A stretch of DNA of 32,656 bases from NCBI GenBank assembly GCA_030272785.1, contig JARXKM010000007.1, positions 1-32,656 of the forward strand, read 5' to 3'. Every line of letters starts with the position of its first letter. Positions within the stretch are counted from its first letter, which is position 1. Position numbers and translations under genes: made by a program. Below, piece by piece: positions 1 to 9,416 of this stretch. The stretch is from Pseudomonadota bacterium. Its GTDB lineage: Bacteria > Pseudomonadota > Gammaproteobacteria > Burkholderiales > Burkholderiaceae_D. The notes under the pieces are model-generated. The model saw nothing but the letters and a program-made list of their open reading frames with translations, searched no databases and was not told the origin of the DNA.

Positions 1-1
1 C

Positions 2-145
2 CGCGTGCTGGCCATCACCTCGCCGGCGAATGCCGGCTCGAACGCGGTGCTGCGCAAGATCGGCATGCGTTTCGAAGAAGTCGTCCACCTGACGCCGGAC
101 GATCCCGGCACCTTGCTGTACGCGTGCGACCGGTCCCCAGTCTGA
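2..145 (+). CDS. GNAT-family acetyltransferase, C-terminal fragment (5' end outside window)
   Basis: Frame 2 reads RVLAITSPANAGSNAVLRKIGMRFEEVVHLTPDDPGTLLYACDRSPV*; the N-x-x-S-x-x-V-L-x-K-x-G-M-x-F-E pattern is typical of GNAT motif B/C-terminus. Confidence 0.8.
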   Translation, partial: RVLAITSPANAGSNAVLRKIGMRFEEVVHLTPDDPGTLLYACDRSPV

Positions 146-148
146 GCC

Positions 149-1222
149 TCAGTACGTTGTGCTCCCCCACGGGAAGAACCAGGTCAGCGGCTTGTCCACC
201 CGCGCGGCCCACGATTTTTCGTTGTGGCTGCCGCCTTCGGCCGCGTAGTAGAACAGGTCGACGCCGGTCAGATAGCCGCGCCTGAGCATGGCGTCGCGCA
301 TCAGCATCGTCTCGGCCAGGCCGTCGTCGTTGGTGCCGGCATCGATGTAGAACCTGACCGGCACGCGTGTCGGCAGCTTTGCGATCAACGCCTTGTCGTT
401 CCACCAGAACGAGCTGGAAACGCCGCCGGCTTTCGAAAAGACCTCCGGATGGTGCTGCGCGATCGCCACCGATGCGATGCCGCCCAGCGACGAGCCCATG
501 ATGGCGGTGGTGTCCTTGCCGGGCAGCGTGCGCAGCGTCTTGTCGATCAGCGGCTTGACCGTGTCGATGATGAACGCCTCGTACGCATCGAGCTTGCCGC
601 CGCCGTGCTTCGGGTCGCAACATGGGGTATATTCGGGAATGCGGTCCGGCGTATTGTCGATGCCGACCACGATCACCTCGTCCATCGCGCCGGTGGCGAT
701 CAGGCGGTTGACGGTTTCGTCGATGCCCCACTCGACGCCATACGCCGCGGTCTTCGCGTCGAACAGGTTCTGGCCGTCGTGCATGTACAGCACCGGATAG
801 CGCTTGGCGGCGTTTTCCTGGTAGCTCGGCGGCAGGTAGATGCGCAGCGAGCGGCTGTTCTTCAGCTGCGGCGATACGATGCCGGGCATGATCGACACCT
901 TGCCGAACGGCGCGCCGAAGAACGGATAGATGTCGACAGTGCTGCCGGCGGCGAGCTTGTAGACGCCGCCGATCGAGACCTGCTCGCCGAGCGCAGGCTT
1001 CATGCTCACCGCGCCCAGTTCGTCCGGCCACGAATAGCTCCACACATTGCCGGCGCCGGCCTTCGCGGCGGCGCCCTTCGACCACGACATCGGACCCTTG
1101 TCGCCGACGATGGCGACGCTGCCCTTGCCGGCATCGTAGTGCACGCGCACCGTGGTGGCGCCGGCATTGGCGATGAACAGCATCGGCAGTGCCGCCAGCG
1201 CGGCGATTTTAATCATCTTCAT
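149..1222 (-). CDS. Exported alpha/beta-hydrolase esterase (Fes/esterase D family, PF00756-like)
   Basis: 357 aa ORF with signal peptide (MKMIKIAALAALPMLFIANAGA), RSLRIYLPPSY, YPVLYMHDGQNLFD, nucleophile elbow GSSLGG, C-terminal GGSHNEKSW. Start overlaps upstream stop (ATGA). Confidence 0.88.
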   Translation of the reverse strand: MKMIKIAALAALPMLFIANAGATTVRVHYDAGKGSVAIVGDKGPMSWSKGAAAKAGAGNVWSYSWPDELGAVSMKPALGEQVSIGGVYKLAAGSTVDIYPFFGAPFGKVSIMPGIVSPQLKNSRSLRIYLPPSYQENAAKRYPVLYMHDGQNLFDAKTAAYGVEWGIDETVNRLIATGAMDEVIVVGIDNTPDRIPEYTPCCDPKHGGGKLDAYEAFIIDTVKPLIDKTLRTLPGKDTTAIMGSSLGGIASVAIAQHHPEVFSKAGGVSSSFWWNDKALIAKLPTRVPVRFYIDAGTNDDGLAETMLMRDAMLRRGYLTGVDLFYYAAEGGSHNEKSWAARVDKPLTWFFPWGSTTY

Positions 1223-4128
1223 TTGACCCTCAACAGGCGTACGCCATAGATATCGAAGCGGTTCGAGGCGCCATCGGCGCCGCCGGCCGCACTGAACGTG
1301 CTGTTACTTTGCAGGTAGCTCATGTTATAAAAATCGCTCAGTTCGAGCCGGTACGCGCCGGCCGCAAGGCGCACTTCCAGCGGCGTCGAATACACCAGCG
1401 GCGTGTGCGCCTTGTCGATGCGCGCATGCGGCAGCTGCACCACATGCCTGGCCAGCACGCGGCCGGAAGCGTCCTTCACCGCCAGCCATTTGACTGCGCC
1501 GCTGATGCCAAGGTTGATCTGGTTCGCGCCATTATGATAGCGCAGCTGCACCTGGTAGACGCCGGCCGCCGGCACCTCGATGGCGTCGACGGCGAAGCGG
1601 TCGGCCGGCTTGCCCCAGTCCTTCAGGCGCGGCGCGGAAAAGCGCGCGTCCGGCCCGCTGACGGTGACGTTCGAGGCGACGCGCGCATCCGTGACCGCAA
1701 TCTCGATGCCGGCATCGACGCACCTGGCGGCGCTGTGATGGCTGCGGTTGCCCGAGGCGGCAAACAGCGCCTCGGCCGAATAGCAGGCGGTGGCGCTGGC
1801 ACTGCGGTCGCGCCATGCGCCGGCGGCGACGCGGGCGGCGGCCAGCTTGCCGTCGCGGTAGACGTTGTAGACGACGTCGGCACCGTTCTTGCCGGCGACG
1901 ATATCGAAGTGCGCATGGCCAGAGGCGTCGCGCGCGAGGCCGGCGATATCCGGCTCGCGCGGGCCGAACACCGCGCTCGATTCGGCGTACGGATCGGCGC
2001 TGACGCGGCGCATCGCCTGCTTGCCAGGCACCAGCGCGCCGAGCCGGATTGCAATGGTGCTGTCGGCCGGCAGGTCCCGCCATGCCACCTGCTGCGATTT
2101 GCTGGCGCCGTTGACGGTGACGCTGTCGACCAGGTAGTAACCGTCACCCTGCGCAGCCGGCGGCAATTCGATCGTCACGCGAATGGTCTTGTCGCGCAGG
2201 CGCAGGTCGCCCAGCGTGATCGAGGCAGACCCGCCGAAGGTATCGCGCCGCAGCCGGCTGGTGATGAACGGCCGGATGGCGATGCCGTCGGCGCTGGCCG
2301 AGATGCCGAACACGTCCCCGATCACCATGCCGAGGTAGGCGCCGACGGACCACAGCTGGCGCTTCGAATTGATGACGGGGCCGATCAGCGACGGTTGTTT
2401 CTCGTCGAGCAGCAGCGGCTGGCCGGACAGCCATTCGAGGTTTTCCATGTTCGACAGGTTCAGCGCAGCGCCGCGCATCAGCGCCTGGTAGGCCGCATCG
2501 GCGACGCTGACGTTGGCGCCGATGACGGCTGCCTTCAGGCCATAGGCGGTGACGAACGGCCACATCGCGCGGTTGTGATAGACCGGCATCCCTTGCTGCT
2601 GCGGCCAGATCACCGGCGCGCCCATCGGGCCGTGCGGGTAGCGGGCGAGGATGCTGCGCGTACGCGCGCCGTCGGCCACACCGGTGACGATCGCCAGCGC
2701 CTGGCCGAGCCAGTCGAACTTGTGCATGGTCGCGCCGTCGAAATGCGGCGCCGTCAGGCTGCTGTACATGCCTTCGTCTTTCAGCCACAGGCGCTGGTTG
2801 ATCGCCCGTTTCAGTGCGGCCGCCCACGCCGTGTATTTTTTGGCCAGCGCGGCCTGGCCTTGTTCCTGCGCCAGCGATGCGGCCAGCGTCAGCGCCTTGT
2901 AATGGCCGACATTGGTCGACAACGCTTTCGACGTCGCCAGCGAGGCGATGTCGCTGGTGATCCACGCCGCGTAGGTCTGGTCGCGCCAGTCGAGAAACGA
3001 TTGCTCGCCGGTGTAGAGCCCGTCGGCGCTGTCGAATGCGGCCAGACGGTCGTTCTCGATCGTGTTCAACAGCGCCTTGAGCGCGCGCGCGGCGAACGCT
3101 TTGCGCTCGGCCGCGGGCAGGGTGGCGAGCGCTTGCTCGGCGCCGAACGCCCAGGTGACGCGGTCGGTGCTGACCGGCCAGCTGCCGCCGCTGCCGGTGT
3201 CCTGGATGATTTGCAGGCCATCGGCGCTGCCGGCAAGCTGCGCCGGATTGGCGACGCCGGGACGGTAGCCGGACAGTTTGAAGTCGAGCGAGTGCATCAC
3301 GCGCAGCGGGTCGAGCATGGCCAGGCCCAGGTCGGCCGCGTACGACAGGTCGCGCGTCCAGACGTAGTGCCATTTTTCGCCGGTCTCGAAACAGTCGCAG
3401 GCGATCGCCGCGCCGCCGTTGTAGTTGCCGTCCCTGATCTCGGCCACCGAGTCCTGCTTCATCTCGGCGCCGGCCAGCGCGAACAGCGCATCGAACGCAA
3501 GGTTGCCGCTGCGGACGGTCGGCAGCTCGGCCGACTCGCGGTAGGTGACGAATTGCGGGCCCGGGTCGCGCAGCTGCATGCTGCTCGATTGCGCGTACTC
3601 GCGCAGCGGCGCGGCGGCGTCGCGCGCCGAAAAGCGCGCGGTCTCCTGGTTGCCGTCGAAGGTGGCAAAGGCGAGCGACACGGCGGCCTGCCGGCCTTGG
3701 TGCGGATCGCTGGCGACGACCGGTGCGGTGGCGACGCGCTCGACGCGCAGCACCGGCGTCGATGGCGTTGATACATCGATGATGAAACGGTAGGCGCCGG
3801 TCTGCTTGACGAACAAAAAATCTTCCGGACCGGGATGGGTGTCCATCTTGTAGTCGGTACCCGTCGCCACAGCCACGCTGGCCGCCGGGTCGATCACCCA
3901 TTCGGCGCTCCAGTCCTTGTAGCCGACCTTGAACGCATGGTAACCGGGGCTGATCACGATCTGCGTTTCGTACACGCCCTTGCCCTTGTAGGCGAGCAGG
4001 TTGTCGGTGCCCCAGCCGTTGAAGGCGCCGCGCACGTAAAGCTCCTTGGACAGCGGACCGTTGTCTGCGCCGATGGCGGCGCCGGAAAGCAGAGCGGCGA
4101 GCAGAAAGGTGGTTTTCATGCGTTCCAT
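1219..4128 (-). CDS. Exported multidomain six-hairpin ((alpha/alpha)6-barrel) glycosidase-like protein with N-terminal CBM48/E-set-like and C-terminal CBM6/35-like domains
   Basis: True start is MERMKTTFLLAALLSGAAIGAD or the internal ATG at 4119 (signal peptide); the listed 1339 aa ORF is extended upstream into the neighbouring gene. YVRGAFNGWG (CBM48-like), EKWHYVWTRDLSYAADLGLAMLD (GH15/six-hairpin-like), C-terminal beta-rich VYQVQLRYHNGANQINLGISGAVKW. TGATG overlap with upstream gene. Confidence 0.75.
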   Translation of the reverse strand: MERMKTTFLLAALLSGAAIGADNGPLSKELYVRGAFNGWGTDNLLAYKGKGVYETQIVISPGYHAFKVGYKDWSAEWVIDPAASVAVATGTDYKMDTHPGPEDFLFVKQTGAYRFIIDVSTPSTPVLRVERVATAPVVASDPHQGRQAAVSLAFATFDGNQETARFSARDAAAPLREYAQSSSMQLRDPGPQFVTYRESAELPTVRSGNLAFDALFALAGAEMKQDSVAEIRDGNYNGGAAIACDCFETGEKWHYVWTRDLSYAADLGLAMLDPLRVMHSLDFKLSGYRPGVANPAQLAGSADGLQIIQDTGSGGSWPVSTDRVTWAFGAEQALATLPAAERKAFAARALKALLNTIENDRLAAFDSADGLYTGEQSFLDWRDQTYAAWITSDIASLATSKALSTNVGHYKALTLAASLAQEQGQAALAKKYTAWAAALKRAINQRLWLKDEGMYSSLTAPHFDGATMHKFDWLGQALAIVTGVADGARTRSILARYPHGPMGAPVIWPQQQGMPVYHNRAMWPFVTAYGLKAAVIGANVSVADAAYQALMRGAALNLSNMENLEWLSGQPLLLDEKQPSLIGPVINSKRQLWSVGAYLGMVIGDVFGISASADGIAIRPFITSRLRRDTFGGSASITLGDLRLRDKTIRVTIELPPAAQGDGYYLVDSVTVNGASKSQQVAWRDLPADSTIAIRLGALVPGKQAMRRVSADPYAESSAVFGPREPDIAGLARDASGHAHFDIVAGKNGADVVYNVYRDGKLAAARVAAGAWRDRSASATACYSAEALFAASGNRSHHSAARCVDAGIEIAVTDARVASNVTVSGPDARFSAPRLKDWGKPADRFAVDAIEVPAAGVYQVQLRYHNGANQINLGISGAVKWLAVKDASGRVLARHVVQLPHARIDKAHTPLVYSTPLEVRLAAGAYRLELSDFYNMSYLQSNSTFSAAGGADGASNRFDIYGVRLLRVK

Positions 4129-6428
4129 CAGCGGTATTCGCCGCGTTCCACGATGCCCTTGAGGACATCCTTCGAGCGCAGCATCGGGAAGTGGTCGGGG
4201 ACATACTGCGCCGGCGTGCGGAATGCGAGCTTGCCGATGACGGCGGAAAACGATGGCTGCACCGCCTGAACGGACAGCGCGCGACCGTTCAACGTCGCTC
4301 CGCGCGCGCCGATCGCCAGCGCGGCCGGCTTGCCGGCGGCGAGCGTGAAGGCGATCCGGGAACGGCTCTTGTCGGCGTTGAGAAAGCTGACACTGACGGC
4401 GCGCGGCGCGCCGTGGAGATTGAATTTCCAGTGTCCGGTCGTGCCGACGCGCTTGAAGTCGACTTCCACCGAATCGCCGGCGCCGAACGGCAGCAAGGCT
4501 TCGAACGATGTCCACGCCGACGGGATCGCGGGGCTGAACGCCAGCGTGTTGGCCGGCAGGTCGGGTTTGAAGCCGACGTAGTCCTGGTAGCCGTTGCGGG
4601 CATACTCTGCCACGCTCCACGACTGCGCCCAGGTGCCCGATGGTTTCGGCCGGCCTTGCGCATCGGGCAGCGCGTCGAGCAGTTCGCTCATGGTTCCCAA
4701 AGTGCCGAGACCGAGGATCTGGCGGCCGAGGTTTTGCGTCAGTGGCCACGAGAGATCCTGGTAGCCGAACTTGTTGAGCGCGGTGACCGTGAAGCCGGCG
4801 TTCCAACCCCAGATCGTGCCTTGGTGGTAGGCGGCGTCCTTGTGATGGAAGGCCGGATTCTCGTGGCGCGGATGAAAATAGAGATCGTCCTGGCTCAGCG
4901 AGGCGATGCCGTAGGGGTAGAGCAGCTGCGAGACGGCGTTGCGGGTGACCTTGGCCTGCACGTCGAGCGGCACGAAGTCGTCGAACGGGATCGACACGAG
5001 CATCAGCTGGTTCGGCCTCACCTTGGTGTCGCGGCTGGCGTCGTCGCGCAGGCGGTCGGCCATCACGCTGCCGTCCCAGAACGCGGCGAGAAAGCTGCGC
5101 TGGACCTTGGCGGCGAGCGCGTTCCATTCGCGCGCCCTGGCCTGGTCGCCGGCCTGCGCGGCGAGTTCGGCGCCGGTCTGCAGCGCGGTGTACCAGAGCG
5201 CCTGGATTTCGACCGCGCGCGGGCCGCGCGCGGACCATGGCCGCTTGTTTTCGATGCGCGCATCCATCCAGGTATCGGCGCTGTCGTGCGACAACAGGCC
5301 TTGCCGGTCGGTGTAGTTGGCGATGGCGCCTTCGAAGTAGGGCAGCGCCAGCTTGAACATCTGCGCCGCGAAGGCCCGGTCGCCGGTGTAGCGAATGTAC
5401 TCGAGCGCTTCACGCAGCATCCAAGGCGTGCCGTCGACGGTGTTGTAGATGGTCTGGTCGGTAGCCGACACGCGGTTGGGAATGCGGCCGTATTCCTTGT
5501 CGCGCGGCTCACGCAGGTTCTGGTAGCGGGCGAAGTTCGCCAGCACCGCCTTGGCCTGCTCGAACTGGCCGGCGACGAGCAAGGTGCCGGGCAGCGCGAT
5601 GAAAGTGTCGCGGCCCCAGTTGTCGCGGAACCACGGCAGGCCGGCCCAGATGCCGGTGCCGAATTCTTCGACCACGAACATGGCGGCCGAGGCCTTGGCC
5701 CAGTTCAGCGCCTTGTTGTAGTCGGCGTCGCTGGTGTGCAGGTAGCTGCGGGTGAGCGCGGCGTGGCGGGCAATTTTTTCGGCGCGGATCGGCTCAAGGC
5801 CGGCCTGGCGCGCATGCTGCGTCGCCTCCGCGGCGCTGGCGCCGAAGCCGGCCACCACGGTGAACGAGCGCGTCGGTCGCGCGCTGCGCATCACCAGCCG
5901 ATCGAGCTCGAACGGCTGGTCGGCGACGAAGGCGACGAACTGGGTAGATCCGGCGGCCGGCGCGACGATGACGACGTCGCCCTCGCGCCGCACCGCGCCC
6001 GGCGCCTTCAGCAGCGGGGCGAGCGCGAGGATGGCCGCGCGCGGCGCGGTGACGGCGATCGCCAGCGCGTCTTTTTTCGACAGCAGCGCCATTTCGTCGG
6101 TCGCGCCGCTTCGGTAGTGCACCCGGTGGCCGTACGGCAGCACCTGTTCGAGCGCGTCGGCGCGCTCGTTGGCGGCGCCGTCGACGGAACTTGTGTAGTC
6201 GAGGAACTGGGTACCGTCGCGCCGGACGTAGCCCTCACCCTTGCCGACGCCGTGGGTCCGCCCCGCGAAATAGCCGGCCAGGTTGTCGCCGGCGACGAAC
6301 GGCGATTGCTGCCCCGGCGCGGCGGTGATCGCCATCGCGTCGAAGTACGCATCGACAGCGGGAACCTGCGCGGCCGATGCGAGCGGCACTGCGAGCGACC
6401 CGGCCAGCGCGATCAGGGTGCGCCGCAT
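4128..6428 (-). CDS. Exported amylo-alpha-1,6-glucosidase / glycogen-debranching-type enzyme (GDE_C-like)
   Basis: 766 aa with signal peptide MRRTLIALAGSLAVPLASA; WFRDNWGRDTFIALPGTLLVAGQFEQAKAVLANFARYQN, IPNRVSATDQTIYNTVDGTPWMLREALEYIRYTGD are characteristic of GDE_C proteins. Confidence 0.88.
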   Translation of the reverse strand: MRRTLIALAGSLAVPLASAAQVPAVDAYFDAMAITAAPGQQSPFVAGDNLAGYFAGRTHGVGKGEGYVRRDGTQFLDYTSSVDGAANERADALEQVLPYGHRVHYRSGATDEMALLSKKDALAIAVTAPRAAILALAPLLKAPGAVRREGDVVIVAPAAGSTQFVAFVADQPFELDRLVMRSARPTRSFTVVAGFGASAAEATQHARQAGLEPIRAEKIARHAALTRSYLHTSDADYNKALNWAKASAAMFVVEEFGTGIWAGLPWFRDNWGRDTFIALPGTLLVAGQFEQAKAVLANFARYQNLREPRDKEYGRIPNRVSATDQTIYNTVDGTPWMLREALEYIRYTGDRAFAAQMFKLALPYFEGAIANYTDRQGLLSHDSADTWMDARIENKRPWSARGPRAVEIQALWYTALQTGAELAAQAGDQARAREWNALAAKVQRSFLAAFWDGSVMADRLRDDASRDTKVRPNQLMLVSIPFDDFVPLDVQAKVTRNAVSQLLYPYGIASLSQDDLYFHPRHENPAFHHKDAAYHQGTIWGWNAGFTVTALNKFGYQDLSWPLTQNLGRQILGLGTLGTMSELLDALPDAQGRPKPSGTWAQSWSVAEYARNGYQDYVGFKPDLPANTLAFSPAIPSAWTSFEALLPFGAGDSVEVDFKRVGTTGHWKFNLHGAPRAVSVSFLNADKSRSRIAFTLAAGKPAALAIGARGATLNGRALSVQAVQPSFSAVIGKLAFRTPAQYVPDHFPMLRSKDVLKGIVERGEYR

Positions 6429-6429
6429 G

Positions 6430-8280
6430 TCAGATCTCGAGGATGACGACGGCGCGCGCCGGCAGCGTCAGCGTGTTGGTCAGGTCGTACGTTGTGCCGG
6501 TGAGGGCGTCGACGCCGGACCTGGCGCCTTTGAGCATCTCCTGGAAGCGCAACGTCGGCAGGCTGACCGCGGTGGCGTTCTTGTTGTAGGCGACCATGAC
6601 CGTCTTCTTGTCGCCGTAGCGGAAGTAGACCCAGGTATCGTTCTCGGGACCGAACTGCATCATCTTCCCGTGATGGATCACCGGCTGCGTCTTGCGCCAG
6701 TTGACCAGTTTGCTGACGAAGGCCTGCGCGTCGCGCTGCTTGCTGGTCAGCCCGGCCCCAGTGAAGGCGTTGACCTTGTCGCCGGCCCAGCCACCCGGGA
6801 AGTCGTGCCGGTAGCTGGCGTCGTCGCGGCCCTTGAAGGTGCTGGTCATCAGCACTTCGGTGCCGGTGTAGAACTGCGGGATGCGCGGCAAGGTCATGGT
6901 AAACACGAGCGCCATCTTGTACAGGTCGACGTCCTCGCCGAGCACGCTGAACATGCGCGGCACGTCGTGGTTACCTTCGAACAGGACCAGGTTGGCCGCA
7001 TCCGGATACAGGCGGTCCTGCGACAGCATTTCGTAGACGTCCTTGAAGCCGTCCTTGTCGTCCTTTTCGGCCAGGCCGGCGCGCATCGCATACATCATCG
7101 GGAAGTCCATCATGCTCGGCAGCGAGCCGGTGAAGCCGTCGGCGCTGACGGCGCCGCGCTGCCAGTGCGCCACCACCGCCGGCGCCTTGTGCCACTCTTC
7201 GCCGACCATGTTCAGGCGCGGGTATTCGGCCACCACGCGGCGCGAGAATTCGGTCAGGAAATCGGCGTCCGAATAGCCGTAGGTGTCGATGCGCAGGCCG
7301 GAAAGGTGGGCGTATTCGATCCACCAGATATTGTTCTGGATGAGGAAATTGGCCACCATTGGATTGGCCTGGTTCAGGTCGGGCATCTCGCTGGTGAACC
7401 AGCCGTGGGTGAAATTGAGCTTGTCGGCCTGGGAGCCGTACGTGTCCATGGTCGACATCCGGTGGTGCACGGTCGGTACGAATTTGCCTTCGTGGTTGGT
7501 CCAGTCGGGCGTCGGCATGTCCTTCATCCACCAGTGGCCGAGGCCAATGTGGGACAGCACGACGTCGTGGATCAAGCCGATGCCGTGCTTGCGCGCTTCG
7601 GCCGACAGGCGTACGTAGTCCTGGTTGCTGCCGTAACGCGGATCGATCTTGTAGTGGTCGGTGGCCGCATAGCCGTGGTATGAATAGTTGGGCATGTCGT
7701 TTTCCAGCAGGGGCGTCGGCCACAGCTGGGTGAAGCCCATCGCGGCGATGTAGCCGAGATGGTCGATGATGCCGGCGATGTCGCCGCCGTGGCGGCCCGA
7801 CCCGCTGGCGCGATCGAGCTTGTCGGCCATGCCCGCCACGCTGTCGTTGGCGGCGCTGCCGTTGGCGAAGCGGTCCGGCATCACCTGGTAGATCGCGTCG
7901 CTGCTGTTAAAGCTCACCCGCTGCGCCGAGCCGGGCTCACGCGCGAGCAGCTGGTAGGTGTATTTCACGGCGCTGGCGGCGTTGCGGAAGGTGATGTCGA
8001 ACTTGCCCGGCGCCGCCTGCTCGCTGACTGCCAGGTCGATGAACAGGTAGTTGCGGTTCGCCACCCGCGTGACGGCGTCGATGCGCACGCCCGGATAGGC
8101 GATCACGGGTTCGAGCTCGGCGATGTGCTGCCCGTGCACCATCAGCTGCAGCTTCTGGTGCTTCATGCCGGCCCACCAGAACGGCGGTTCGAGATGGTCG
8201 ATGCGGTAGTCCTGCGCCTGGCCTGCCGCAGTGGCGAGCAAGGCGATGGCGACGAATGCGGCGGCGAAGATTTTCTTCAT
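6430..8280 (-). CDS. Exported GH13 alpha-amylase family enzyme (neopullulanase/cyclomaltodextrinase-like, SusA-type)
   Basis: 616 aa, signal peptide; N-terminal IDHLEPPFWWAGMKHQKLQLMVHG (Cyc-maltodext_N-like); GH13 motifs DVVLSHIG, GLRIDTYGYSD, MVGEEW, EGNHDVPR. Confidence 0.92.
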   Translation of the reverse strand: MKKIFAAAFVAIALLATAAGQAQDYRIDHLEPPFWWAGMKHQKLQLMVHGQHIAELEPVIAYPGVRIDAVTRVANRNYLFIDLAVSEQAAPGKFDITFRNAASAVKYTYQLLAREPGSAQRVSFNSSDAIYQVMPDRFANGSAANDSVAGMADKLDRASGSGRHGGDIAGIIDHLGYIAAMGFTQLWPTPLLENDMPNYSYHGYAATDHYKIDPRYGSNQDYVRLSAEARKHGIGLIHDVVLSHIGLGHWWMKDMPTPDWTNHEGKFVPTVHHRMSTMDTYGSQADKLNFTHGWFTSEMPDLNQANPMVANFLIQNNIWWIEYAHLSGLRIDTYGYSDADFLTEFSRRVVAEYPRLNMVGEEWHKAPAVVAHWQRGAVSADGFTGSLPSMMDFPMMYAMRAGLAEKDDKDGFKDVYEMLSQDRLYPDAANLVLFEGNHDVPRMFSVLGEDVDLYKMALVFTMTLPRIPQFYTGTEVLMTSTFKGRDDASYRHDFPGGWAGDKVNAFTGAGLTSKQRDAQAFVSKLVNWRKTQPVIHHGKMMQFGPENDTWVYFRYGDKKTVMVAYNKNATAVSLPTLRFQEMLKGARSGVDALTGTTYDLTNTLTLPARAVVILEI

Positions 8281-8304
8281 CTGTCTCTTTGGTTAGGCGA
8301 TGCG

Positions 8305-9414
8305 TTAGGCGATGCGTTGCTCGGTGGCGGGGTCGAACAGCACCGCCTTGGAAAGGTCGAAGGCGAGGGTGAGCGGCTGGCCGGCGACGGCAGCGGCGCG
8401 CGGGTGGGTGCGGCAGGTGATGCGCACGCCGTTGACGACGGTGAACACCAAGGTATCGGGGCCGGTCGGCTCGATCATCTGGACGACGCAGTCGACCGTG
8501 GTGGGCTGGTAGGCGCCAGCGCGGGCGCCGGCGCGGGCGCTGTCGGCGTCGGTGATGTGTTCGGGCCGGATGCCGAGGATGACATCGGCGCCGCGCGCCA
8601 GCGCCGCCAGCTCCGGCGGCAGCGGCAGCACGGTGGTGGCGCCGCCATGCTCGAGCGCGAAGCCGCCGGCGTCGATGCGCCCGCGCAGGAAGTTCATCGA
8701 CGGCGAGCCGATGAAGCTGGCGACGAACAGGTTGTCGGGCCGGTCGTAGATCTGCTGCGGGGTGCCGAACTGCTGCACCACGCCGTCCTTCATGACGGCG
8801 ATCTTGTCGCCCAGGGTCATCGCCTCGATCTGGTCGTGAGTGACGTAGACGATGGTGCTGCCGAGACGCTGGTGCAGCAGCTTGATTTCGGCGCGCATCT
8901 CGACGCGCAGCTTGGCGTCGAGGTTCGACAGCGGTTCGTCGAACAGGAACAGGGCCGGGTCGCGGGCGATCGCGCGGCCCATGGCGACGCGCTGGCGCTG
9001 GCCGCCCGACAGCATGGCCGGCTTGCGGTCGAGCAGGTGGGTCATCTGCAGCGTGTCGGCGACCCGCTCGACGATTTTTTTCTGTTCGTTTTTCGGCACC
9101 TTGCGGATGCCGAGGCCGAACGAGATGTTTTCGCGCACCGTCATGGTCGGGTACAGCGCGTACGACTGGAACACCATCGCGATGTCGCGCGACTTGGGCG
9201 GCACGTCGTTGACGACCTTGCCGCCGATGGCGATCTGGCCGGCGCTGACGGTCTCCAGCCCGGCGATCATGTTCAGCAGGGTAGACTTGCCGCAGCCGGA
9301 ACCGCCCACCAGGATCAGGAATTCGCCGTCGGCGATGTCGAGGTCGATGCCTTTGAGGACCTCGGCGCCATTCGGGTAGACCTTGCGTACGCCGCGGATC
9401 GATAAACTCGCCAT
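8305..9414 (-). CDS. Sugar ABC transporter ATP-binding protein (MalK/UgpC family; GtsD-like)
   Basis: 369 aa from ATG at 9414 (the longer 451 aa ORF starts spuriously upstream). Walker A GGSGCGKST, signature LSGGQRQRVAMGRA, Walker B LFLFDEPLSNLDAKLR, TOBE-like C-terminus GIRPEHI. Confidence 0.95.
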   Translation of the reverse strand: MASLSIRGVRKVYPNGAEVLKGIDLDIADGEFLILVGGSGCGKSTLLNMIAGLETVSAGQIAIGGKVVNDVPPKSRDIAMVFQSYALYPTMTVRENISFGLGIRKVPKNEQKKIVERVADTLQMTHLLDRKPAMLSGGQRQRVAMGRAIARDPALFLFDEPLSNLDAKLRVEMRAEIKLLHQRLGSTIVYVTHDQIEAMTLGDKIAVMKDGVVQQFGTPQQIYDRPDNLFVASFIGSPSMNFLRGRIDAGGFALEHGGATTVLPLPPELAALARGADVILGIRPEHITDADSARAGARAGAYQPTTVDCVVQMIEPTGPDTLVFTVVNGVRITCRTHPRAAAVAGQPLTLAFDLSKAVLFDPATEQRIA

Positions 9415-9416
9415 TG

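Noticed and set aside
4129-5238. N-terminal extension of the 1339 aa ORF
   Set aside because: Overlaps the debranching enzyme in another frame with Arg-rich nonsense; a signal peptide begins at MERMKTTFLLAALL or MKTTFLLAALL.
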